A stretch of 7,029 bases of DNA from JAUSKF01 sp964545345 (GTDB taxonomy: Bacteria > Patescibacteriota > Minisyncoccia > UBA6257 > WO2-44-18): NCBI GenBank assembly GCA_964545345.1, contig CAZJFE010000032.1, positions 1-7,029 on the forward strand, in the 5' to 3' direction. Both the position numbers and the translations under genes were made by a program. Shown here piece after piece: positions 1-4,532 of this stretch (its first letter is position 1; every line of letters starts with the position of its first letter). The notes beneath the pieces were generated by a model that made no database searches, was not told the DNA's origin, and saw only the letters and a program-made list of their open reading frames with translations.

Positions 1-2
1 CT

Positions 3-755
3 TTTGGCCCGGTCACCGACAACGCCGGTGGCATCGCGGAGATGTCCGGCGCTCCTAAAGAAGTCCGGGAAATTACCGACGCTTTGGATGCCGTTGGAAA
101 TACTACGAAAGCCGTTACCAAAGGATACGCGATTGCTTCCGCCGGATTGGCGGCCTTGGTTCTGTTCGCCGGTTTTATTGAAGAATTATCGGCCGTCGCG
201 AAAGATATCACTTTTGCTCTGCAGGATCCGTTGGTGGTGGTTGGATTATTTTTGGGAGCGGCGATTCCTTTCTTGTTTGGTTCAATCGCCATGCGGGCGG
301 TTGGTGAAGCCGCGGGAGCGGTGGTGGAAGAAATTCGCCGCCAGTTCCGGGAGATTCCTGGAATCATGGAAGGCAAGGCGAAACCGGATTACGCGCGAGC
401 CGTGGATATTGTTACTAAGGCCGCTTTGAGCAAAATGATCGTGCCGGCGCTATTGCCGATTGTCGCGGTTTTGTTGGTTGGCTTTGGCCTTGGCGCGGAG
501 GCGCTTGGAGGATTATTGATGGGCTCTATCGTTTCCGGATTGTTCGTGGCGATGTCCATGACTTCCGGCGGAGCGGCTTGGGATAACGCCAAGAAGTATA
601 TTGAAGCGGCGGGCGCTAAAGGCACCGATTGGCACAAAGCGGCGGTCACCGGAGATACTGTTGGCGATCCTTATAAGGATACCGCCGGCCCGGCGATCAA
701 TCCGTTGATCAAAGTGATCAGCATTGTAGCTTTGTTGATCGTCCCGCTTCTTTAA
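3..755 (+). CDS. hppA: Membrane-bound proton-translocating pyrophosphatase, C-terminal part (5' end outside window)
   Basis: This integral membrane enzyme couples hydrolysis of inorganic pyrophosphate to ion pumping across the cytoplasmic membrane. The open frame runs in from the left edge, so only the last 250 residues are visible; an internal Met at 42 is not the start. Family motifs in order are DNAGGIAEM (about residues 6-14 of the fragment), GNTTKAVTKG, GGAAWDNAKKYIE, and HKAAVTGDTVGDP followed by KDTAGPAINPLIKV near the C-terminus. These hold the acidic and lysine residues that bind Mg-pyrophosphate. Several hydrophobic spans separate them. The Lys in GNTTKA and the Thr before the next KG are the residues of the K+-independent, H+-pumping subclass; K+-dependent enzymes normally have Ala and Gly there. 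The frame is intact to a TAA stop with a normal C-terminus. It is followed by a terminator, so this is the end of its transcription unit. Family assignment is very secure; subclass follows from known family residues. Confidence 0.97.
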   Translation, partial: FGPVTDNAGGIAEMSGAPKEVREITDALDAVGNTTKAVTKGYAIASAGLAALVLFAGFIEELSAVAKDITFALQDPLVVVGLFLGAAIPFLFGSIAMRAVGEAAGAVVEEIRRQFREIPGIMEGKAKPDYARAVDIVTKAALSKMIVPALLPIVAVLLVGFGLGAEALGGLLMGSIVSGLFVAMSMTSGGAAWDNAKKYIEAAGAKGTDWHKAAVTGDTVGDPYKDTAGPAINPLIKVISIVALLIVPLL

Positions 756-760
756 AGCGG
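744..760 (+). other. Hairpin spanning the hppA stop codon
   Basis: CCGCTT (744-749) pairs with AAGCGG (755-760) around a 5-nt loop. The TAA stop (753-755) lies in the loop and first stem base. No T-run follows directly; it sits just 5' of the stronger hairpin at 765-792 and may form a tandem 3' end with it. Confidence 0.5.
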
Positions 761-764
761 CTTG

Positions 765-797
765 TCCCTTACATAGCTTGCTATGTAAGGGATTTTC
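765..797 (+). terminator. Intrinsic terminator of hppA
   Basis: A perfect 13-bp inverted repeat, TCCCTTACATAGC (765-777) and its complement (780-792), has a 2-nt spacer; the innermost pairs probably open into a larger loop. TTTT follows at 793-796. The arm is less GC-rich than usual and the T-run is short, but stem length and position just after hppA support a terminator. The loop side also holds the likely -35 box of the next promoter. Confidence 0.75.
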
Positions 798-806
798 TGA
801 TATAAT
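778..806 (+). promoter_or_regulatory. Promoter for the 840-1244 gene (extended -10)
   Basis: TATAAT (801-806) is preceded by TG at 798-799, giving an extended -10. TTGCTA (778-783) lies exactly 17 bp upstream and matches 4 of 6 positions of TTGACA. The -35 overlaps the hppA terminator hairpin. The predicted start near 813 leaves a leader of about 27 nt containing the Shine-Dalgarno AGGAGAA (829-835). The stretch TGATATAATCCCTT is repeated exactly at the promoter of the gene at 2951. Confidence 0.75.
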
Positions 807-839
807 CCCTTCGTTCTTTACCAGTCACAGGAGAAGCTA

Positions 840-1244
840 ATGACCTTCGAGGTCTGGTTGGCGATCCTCTTGATCGCATCGCTTTTGTTCGCTTTGGTTG
901 CCGGAAAAATTCTTAAGAAGAACCGGGAATTACTGGAGGAAGAAGCGATTGACCGTTGCCGAGAGGCGATTACCCGATTTCTGAATCGGGAGGAAGACAA
1001 CGGGGTAATGATCTATCGCGATCGGCAGAGCGGCCAGATTAAATCAGAAGAGGCGTTGGATCGGCCTGATCCGTGCGTTATCTGTTTGGAATATGGCAGT
1101 GGCGACGATGAGGATTTGAGACCAAAGCTGGTTTCCATCCGCGATTGCTATATCCCGCTTTGTACTCAGCATAAGCGTTTTATCACTCAGTGCCTAGAAG
1201 AAAAGATCTCTCTTGATGACGGCCCCGATCCTCTCTCCGATTAG
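840..1244 (+). CDS. Unknown 134-aa membrane-anchored protein with CxxC/CxxH cluster
   Basis: I do not recognise this family. The N-terminus has one clear hydrophobic span (about residues 5-24) followed by a KK-containing basic stretch, so the remainder is probably cytoplasmic with the span as an anchor. Residues 25-72 are highly charged and probably helical. The C-terminal part carries cysteines in a possible metal-site layout: C79-x2-C82, then C103, C108-x2-H111 and C118. The C79/C82 and C108/H111 pairs could coordinate zinc. The tail is acidic. The start at 840 is supported by AGGAGAA at 829-835 and an extended -10 promoter upstream. The last five codons and the TAG stop are part of a perfect hairpin. 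The gene sits between hppA and tig-clpP with its own promoter, so its role cannot be read from an operon. Coding status is well supported; function is unknown. Confidence 0.8.
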   Translation: MTFEVWLAILLIASLLFALVAGKILKKNRELLEEEAIDRCREAITRFLNREEDNGVMIYRDRQSGQIKSEEALDRPDPCVICLEYGSGDDEDLRPKLVSIRDCYIPLCTQHKRFITQCLEEKISLDDGPDPLSD

Positions 1245-1258
1245 TCGGAGAGAGGATC
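1227..1258 (+). other. Perfect 14-bp hairpin enclosing the stop codon of the 840-1244 gene
   Basis: GATCCTCTCTCCGA (1227-1240) and its exact complement (1245-1258) flank the loop TTAG, whose last three bases are the TAG stop. The stem is long and GC-rich but no T-run follows (the next bases are ATCCATAATTAAC). It therefore resembles a terminator stem without the release tract. It may be a weak or factor-aided terminator, an mRNA 3'-end stabiliser, or an attenuator ahead of tig 20 nt later. Confidence 0.7.
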
Positions 1259-1261
1259 ATC

Positions 1262-1267
1262 CATAAT
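1262..1267 (+). promoter_or_regulatory. Possible -10 box for a leaderless tig transcript
   Basis: CATAAT matches TATAAT at 5 of 6 positions and ends 10 nt before the tig ATG. There is no Shine-Dalgarno between them. No convincing -35 lies at the right distance; TTAGTC at 1241-1246 is 15 bp away and poor. Read-through past the 1227-1258 hairpin is the alternative source of tig mRNA. Confidence 0.4.
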
Positions 1268-1277
1268 TAACTACAAA

Positions 1278-2198
1278 ATGAAAAACAGTTTTAAAAAATT
1301 ACCGGGCTCTCAAATTGAAGTTGAGATTAGCTTGGATCAAAAAGAATTTTTGCCTTATTACGAAAGCGCCTATCAAAAGGCGCTGGCCGGCGTTCAGATA
1401 AAAGGATTCCGCCCGGGCGCCGCTCCGAAGGAGATGGCGGACGCCGCCGTGGATAAAGAAGTGGTTTTTAGCGAAGCCGCGAAAGAGGCGATTCGCTGGA
1501 GCTTGGATGAAGTTTCTAAAGAAAACGAGTGGACTTTGATTGATACCCCGCAGGTTTCCGTTGAGGACGCGGAGCTTGGCATAAAATACAAGGCGACCCT
1601 AACTATTTTCCCGGATGTTAAATTGGGAAATTATAAGAAGATCGCCCATAAAGTATTGGGCGAGAAGAAAGAAGCGAAGGTAGAGCCGGGGGAAATAGAA
1701 AAAACTTTGGAATGGATTCAGCAATCCAGAAAAGAAGGCGACAAATTGCCGGAGCTCAACGACGAGTTTGCCAAAACCGTCGGCAAATTTGAGAATTTGG
1801 AAGCGCTGAAGAAGAGCGTGAATGACGGAATCTTGATGGAGAAACAGATGAAAGAACGCGATCGTTTGCGTTTGAAAATGTTGGATGAAATTATCAAAGA
1901 TTCCAACCTAGATCTTCCGGCGGTGATGATTGAGAAGACTTTCCAGGGGATGAGTAAGCAGTGGGGCCCGATGATGAAGGCGGCCGGGAAGACGGAAGAG
2001 CAGGTCGCGCAGGATTTGCGATCCCGAGCTAAAGAGAACGTCGCTTCTAATCTAGTGATCTATAAAATCGCCCAGACAGAGAAATTAGAGCCGACCCCGG
2101 AGGAGGTGGAAACCAAGCTTGGAGGCGGGGGAGATTACAACTATAATTATAGTGTGCTTCTCAATGAAAAGGTCTACCAATTTTTAGAACAGCAATAA
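1278..2198 (+). CDS. tig: Trigger factor without PPIase domain
   Basis: Trigger factor is a ribosome-associated chaperone that shields nascent chains at the exit tunnel. The 306-aa protein is much shorter than the usual 430 or so. Residues 1 to about 115 match the ribosome-binding domain, including the loop GFRPGAAP (43-50). Residues 135-155 resemble the linker helix and lead directly into LPELNDEFAKTV (157-168), which in full-length proteins follows the FKBP-type PPIase domain. That domain is absent. The rest is the helical C-terminal chaperone domain with its two arms. The frame is continuous, so the short form is not a frameshift artefact. In the ribosome-contact loop, the Lys found in most homologues (GFRxGKxP) is Ala here, which may weaken 23S rRNA/L23 contact. 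The ATG at 1278 has no Shine-Dalgarno. clpP follows after 2 nt, the classic tig-clpP pairing. Confidence 0.93.
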   Translation: MKNSFKKLPGSQIEVEISLDQKEFLPYYESAYQKALAGVQIKGFRPGAAPKEMADAAVDKEVVFSEAAKEAIRWSLDEVSKENEWTLIDTPQVSVEDAELGIKYKATLTIFPDVKLGNYKKIAHKVLGEKKEAKVEPGEIEKTLEWIQQSRKEGDKLPELNDEFAKTVGKFENLEALKKSVNDGILMEKQMKERDRLRLKMLDEIIKDSNLDLPAVMIEKTFQGMSKQWGPMMKAAGKTEEQVAQDLRSRAKENVASNLVIYKIAQTEKLEPTPEEVETKLGGGGDYNYNYSVLLNEKVYQFLEQQ

Positions 2199-2200
2199 AG

Positions 2201-2794
2201 ATGAAAAACGAATATTTGATTCCAACTGTAGTTGAGCGAGTTCCCGGAGGGGAGCGTTCTTATGATATTTATTCCCGCCTTTTGAAAGAGCGGATTATCT
2301 TTCTGGGCGGTCCGATTACCGATGGTCAGGCGAACGTAATTATCGCCCAGCTATTACATTTGGAACATGAGGATCCGAAGAAAGACATCAAGCTTTATAT
2401 CAATAGCCCCGGCGGTTCGGTTACGGCCGGAATGGCGATTTACGACACGATGCAATACGTGAAGCCGGACGTCTCCACTATTTGTGTTGGTATGGCGGCT
2501 TCCATGGGCGCGGTGTTATTGGCGGCTGGAAAGAAGGGCAAGCGGATTGCTCTGCCGAATGCCGAGATTATGTTGCACCAAGTGATGGGCGGAGCGGAAG
2601 GCCAAGCGGTAGAAGTAGAAATCGCCGCCAAACATATTTTGAAAATAAAAGATCGTTTGAACCACATTCTTTCCAAGCACACCGGCCAGACTCTGGCTAA
2701 ACTTGAGAAAGACACTGACCGCGACTATTTTATGACCGCCGAGGAGGCGAAGGCCTATGGAGTGGTGGATGAGATCATTAAAGGGAAGAAATAG
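2201..2794 (+). CDS. clpP: ATP-dependent Clp protease proteolytic subunit ClpP
   Basis: ClpP forms the double-ring peptidase chamber that degrades substrates unfolded by ClpX, ClpA or ClpC in the cytoplasm. The protein has 197 aa, the normal length, and is collinear with well-known ClpP sequences. The catalytic triad is Ser101 (in GMAASMGA), His126 (in IMLHQ) and Asp175 (in DTDRDYF). The oligomerisation and oxyanion region YINSPGGSVTAG (66-77) and the entry sequence VVERVPGGERSYDIYSRLL (10-28), which matures to the active N-terminus, are intact. The ATG lies 2 nt after the tig stop with no Shine-Dalgarno, so translation is probably coupled to tig. In many bacteria clpX follows in the same operon. 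Here a terminator follows at once, so the ATPase partner must be encoded elsewhere. Identity is secure. Confidence 0.98.
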   Translation: MKNEYLIPTVVERVPGGERSYDIYSRLLKERIIFLGGPITDGQANVIIAQLLHLEHEDPKKDIKLYINSPGGSVTAGMAIYDTMQYVKPDVSTICVGMAASMGAVLLAAGKKGKRIALPNAEIMLHQVMGGAEGQAVEVEIAAKHILKIKDRLNHILSKHTGQTLAKLEKDTDRDYFMTAEEAKAYGVVDEIIKGKK

Positions 2795-2798
2795 ATTC

Positions 2799-2823
2799 AA
2801 AAACCGCCAGCGAGGCGGTTTTT
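2799..2823 (+). terminator. Intrinsic terminator of tig-clpP
   Basis: AAAAACCGCC (2799-2808) pairs with GGCGGTTTTT (2814-2823) around the loop AGCGA. The GC core plus a five-T run is textbook, and the A-run on the other arm could make it bidirectional. It begins 4 nt after the clpP stop. Confidence 0.9.
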
Positions 2824-2832
2824 GATTGACTC

Positions 2833-2861
2833 TGGACAAATTATAGGAAGTATGATATAAT
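2833..2861 (+). promoter_or_regulatory. Promoter for the 2951-3748 gene (extended -10)
   Basis: TGGACA (2833-2838, 5 of 6 to TTGACA) and TATAAT (2856-2861) are 17 bp apart, and TG at 2853-2854 makes an extended -10. It is the strongest promoter in the window and starts 10 bp after the clpP terminator. The predicted start near 2868 leaves a leader of about 80 nt. The -10 region TGATATAATCCCTT (2853-2866) is identical to that of the 840-1244 gene. Confidence 0.85.
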
Positions 2862-2866
2862 CCCTT

Positions 2867-2911
2867 GGCTGTACATTGAAATCAGCCGTTGTCTCTTTGC
2901 GGGTGGTCCGC
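2867..2911 (+). promoter_or_regulatory. Two small hairpins in the 5' leader of the 2951 gene
   Basis: GGCTG (2867-2871) can pair with CAGCC (2883-2887), and GCGG (2899-2902) with CCGC (2908-2911). The stems are short, so a regulatory role is only a possibility. I see no known riboswitch consensus here. Confidence 0.25.
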
Positions 2912-2938
2912 TGAGAGTGAATGGCATTTCCGCTAACT

Positions 2939-2950
2939 AAAGGAGGATTT
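2939..2950 (+). promoter_or_regulatory. Strong Shine-Dalgarno that fixes a GTG start at 2951
   Basis: AAAGGAGG (2939-2946) lies 4 nt before GTG 2951, the same spacing as AAGGAGG before ATG 4172. An in-frame ATG at 2921 has no comparable site and would place this perfect Shine-Dalgarno inside the coding region. GTG 2951 is therefore the preferred start. Confidence 0.8.
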
Positions 2951-3748
2951 GTGGCCCAAAGCACGCGTCTTCGCTTTCTGAATTCTTTTCTTCCAGAAGA
3001 GCTAAACCAGTTGTATCTTTTGATCACTTTTCACCCCAAGTACAAGCTGACAATTGCCGAGCATCTGGTGGCCTCTAAGCTTCATCAGAAGGACTACAAA
3101 GATCAGTACCGGCAGTTCCCTTCAAATGCTTGGGCGAAGAATCTGGAGGTTTCCGGTCAGAGCGTTGATAACCTTGTAGAGAAAACAAAAGAAGTCCTTC
3201 GCGAAACTGCCGATTGGCTCGCTCAAGAGGCGGCGCTAACGGCAAAAGCGGCCGACCAGCAGTATGAAGAACAGCGAGTGAAGACTCGCGATGAGCTGGC
3301 TCAGCAGAAGCGGGAAAGGGAAGCAAATAAGAAAGGCGCAATCAAGAGATTCTGGGCGATCATTAATCATCCACCCGGGTGGTCCATCAGGCACAAAGAG
3401 GCCGGTGAGACCATCGTCACCGAGCATGCCTGGAAGCGATTCGTCGGCCGATGCTTCGGCGCTCAAGAAAAAGAGCAGATTGCCGAACAGCCGATTGAAT
3501 TCTACGTTCAAGCGCTGAAGGATATGTTTCAGCGCTCCAAGCTGGCCCAGTGGGACCCGGAAGCCAAGCGCAAGATCATCTTGCACAACTTGGACGAAGG
3601 GCGTCACTGGACCGACTACTACCTGGATGATCAGACGAATTGGCTTTTCGCCATCGTCCGCTCTGATCGTCTGAAAGACAAAGACAAGATGGTCATCCTG
3701 ACGGTTTATCGGTATCACCCGGAAACGCACACGGTCAGCGAAGAATGA
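2951..3748 (+). CDS. Unknown 265-aa protein: coiled coil plus possible RelE/BECR-like RNase domain
   Basis: I do not recognise a named family. Residues 1-65 are mixed hydrophobic and aromatic, probably a small helical domain. Residues 70-128 are rich in Glu, Gln, Lys and Ala and look like a coiled coil. Residues 135-265 form a separate domain with HAWKRFVGR (159-167) and a late strand MVILTVYRYHP (247-257). A conserved His-Ala-x2-Arg-Phe helix followed downstream by a TVYR strand is typical of DUF4258/RelE-like (BECR fold) RNases, so a ribonuclease-type fold is a reasonable guess, not a firm call. No signal peptide or membrane span is seen. The gene has its own strong promoter, leader and terminator. 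Codon choice differs from its neighbours: by eye, 10 of 24 leucines are CTG and none TTA, whereas tyrS has 3 and 13 of 37. That hints at a different origin. The start at GTG 2951 is chosen over ATG 2921 because of the Shine-Dalgarno. Confidence 0.85.
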   Translation: MAQSTRLRFLNSFLPEELNQLYLLITFHPKYKLTIAEHLVASKLHQKDYKDQYRQFPSNAWAKNLEVSGQSVDNLVEKTKEVLRETADWLAQEAALTAKAADQQYEEQRVKTRDELAQQKREREANKKGAIKRFWAIINHPPGWSIRHKEAGETIVTEHAWKRFVGRCFGAQEKEQIAEQPIEFYVQALKDMFQRSKLAQWDPEAKRKIILHNLDEGRHWTDYYLDDQTNWLFAIVRSDRLKDKDKMVILTVYRYHPETHTVSEE

Positions 3749-3757
3749 TCTATATAT

Positions 3758-3785
3758 CCCCGCGCCTAAAAACGCGGGGTTTACT
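3758..3785 (+). terminator. Intrinsic terminator of the 2951-3748 gene
   Basis: CCCCGCG (3758-3764) pairs with CGCGGGG (3773-3779) around an A-rich 8-nt loop, followed by TTTACTTTT. It lies 9 nt after the TGA stop. Confidence 0.88.
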
Positions 3786-3808
3786 TTTACCGACGTTCTT
3801 CTTATTAT
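3780..3808 (+). promoter_or_regulatory. Probable promoter for the 3834-4091 gene
   Basis: TTTACT (3780-3785) and TATTAT (3803-3808) are 17 bp apart and match the consensus at 4 and 5 of 6 positions. The -35 is the T-tract of the preceding terminator. The predicted start near 3815 leaves about 19 nt of leader with GGAGGAA at 3822-3828. Confidence 0.5.
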
Positions 3809-3833
3809 TCACGCAGTTCTTGGAGGAAGCGAA

Positions 3834-4091
3834 ATGTTTATCGGCGGAATGTCTATTACGACCGCTGCTTTCTTGGTTTGGGTAGTCGGCTACTGTCTAC
3901 ACGCCTCAAAAGATGAAGTACCCGGCGCAGGTTGGTCTTTCGTGATGATGATTTGTTGCGCGGTGATCGCCCTGGGTGGCGTAATCGGATTGGCCAGCGG
4001 CAACATAATTTCCGCGGTTGTGGTATTTCTCGGTATCCACGGGGCGATTACCTATTATCGGATTTGGAGAGATCGTAGAGGGGGATGGTAG
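3834..4091 (+). CDS. Unknown small membrane protein (85 aa, about three spans)
   Basis: No family recognised. The protein is mostly hydrophobic, with likely spans at about residues 7-23, 33-53 and 56-75. A short loop rich in charged residues (HASKDEVPGAG) joins the first two. The C-terminal RIWRDRRGGW tail is strongly basic and probably lies on the cytoplasmic side. The second span contains adjacent Cys41-Cys42, and the third has glycine and Ile/Val runs typical of close helix packing. GGAGG at 3822-3826 sits 7 nt before the ATG, which supports both coding status and the start. No terminator is visible between this gene and the next small membrane gene 80 nt downstream, so some co-transcription is possible. 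Function is unknown. Confidence 0.75.
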   Translation: MFIGGMSITTAAFLVWVVGYCLHASKDEVPGAGWSFVMMICCAVIALGGVIGLASGNIISAVVVFLGIHGAITYYRIWRDRRGGW

Positions 4092-4097
4092 TTACGC

Positions 4098-4126
4098 TTG
4101 ACTTATATAATGGAGTATGGTACCCT
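4098..4126 (+). promoter_or_regulatory. Possible promoter for the 4172-4468 gene
   Basis: TTGACT (4098-4103, 5 of 6) is followed after 17 bp by TACCCT (4121-4126), with TG at 4118-4119 as an extended -10. A better -10 hexamer, TATAAT at 4106-4111, lies between them but has no -35 at a suitable distance. Either way the region is promoter-like and leaves a leader of about 40-55 nt. Confidence 0.45.
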
Positions 4127-4171
4127 TTCTGTATCGTACTTTCAAACCATAATCCTAGATAAGGAGGCGCG

Positions 4172-4468
4172 ATGAGCAGAGAAGATGTCGTTGGTCTTCA
4201 GTATTTGATCGCGGTCGTCCTTACGCTTGTAGCTGTCTTCAAGTTTTTCGTAGTTGATAAGTGCAAGCTACGCAGTGGCGCCTGCGCTTTTTTCATGTTT
4301 TCCCATCTTTTGGCGTTCTCCGGTGAGCTGATGTACGAGAACTCGCATATCCTCTACCTCGTAGTCTACGCATTTCTATTTTGCTCTTCTTCGGTTGCAG
4401 CCGGCATATGCTGGAGCAAAGAACAGGCAAAAGTCATTGAGCTGAGAAACAAGCAAACACCCCGCTAA
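4172..4468 (+). CDS. Unknown small membrane protein (98 aa, about three spans)
   Basis: No family recognised. Likely membrane spans are at residues 8-28, 37-54 and 59-80, with a short basic loop between the first two (DKCKLR) and a charged C-terminal tail (about 82-98) that is probably cytoplasmic. Cysteines occur at 31, 38, 71 and 80, three of them in or next to predicted spans. The start is fixed by AAGGAGG (4161-4167), 4 nt before the ATG. The protein resembles the 3834-4091 product in size and layout, but I see no sequence similarity between them. The TAA stop lies in the loop of its own terminator. There are 12 leucines and none uses TTA, unlike tyrS just downstream. Coding status is well supported by the Shine-Dalgarno and clear membrane periodicity; function is unknown. 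Confidence 0.78.
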   Translation: MSREDVVGLQYLIAVVLTLVAVFKFFVVDKCKLRSGACAFFMFSHLLAFSGELMYENSHILYLVVYAFLFCSSSVAAGICWSKEQAKVIELRNKQTPR

Positions 4469-4484
4469 CCCGGGGCATTTTTTT
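4460..4484 (+). terminator. Intrinsic terminator whose loop holds the stop codon
   Basis: CCCCG (4460-4464) pairs with CGGGG (4471-4475) around CTAACC, which contains the TAA stop (4466-4468). A run of seven T follows at 4478-4484. The stem is short but GC-only, and the T-run is the best in the window. Confidence 0.8.
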
Positions 4485-4497
4485 ACCAAAATATAAA

Positions 4498-4524
4498 TTG
4501 TGCGGGGTCGCCATTTCATATAAA
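4498..4524 (+). promoter_or_regulatory. Possible promoter giving leaderless tyrS mRNA
   Basis: TATAAA (4519-4524) ends 8 nt before the tyrS ATG (4533). A weak -35, TTGTGC (4498-4503), lies 15 bp upstream of it, or 17 bp upstream of TAAACT (4521-4526). Transcription would start at or within a few bases of the ATG, and there is no Shine-Dalgarno. Confidence 0.45.
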
Positions 4525-4532
4525 CTTATCAA

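Noticed and set aside
4..429. 141-codon + strand frame overlapping hppA
   Set aside because: The hppA frame carries clear family motifs across the same bases; this frame is Arg/Trp-rich shadow sequence.
1241..1247. TTAGTCG heptamer in the 1227-1258 hairpin as a further copy of the lysC repeat
   Set aside because: Only a single unit is present and it is explained by the hairpin pairing; chance is likely.
1278..2198. Frameshift or deletion artefact as the cause of the short trigger factor
   Set aside because: The frame is continuous, and the linker joins the C-terminal domain at the point expected for a clean PPIase-domain absence.
3236..3730. 164-codon open frame on the - strand opposite the 2951-3748 gene
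   Set aside because: It overlaps a + strand gene with strong promoter, Shine-Dalgarno and terminator; the - strand frame has no start signal and a composition expected of an antisense shadow.
3746..3748. TGA recoded as glycine (code 25), known in some CPR lineages
   Set aside because: TGA here ends the frame 9 nt before a strong terminator, and no in-frame TGA is needed in any gene.
4106..4111. Perfect TATAAT as the main -10 for the 4172 gene
   Set aside because: No -35 at 15-19 bp upstream and no TG extension; the TTGACT/TACCCT pair has better geometry. It is kept only as an alternative in that entry.
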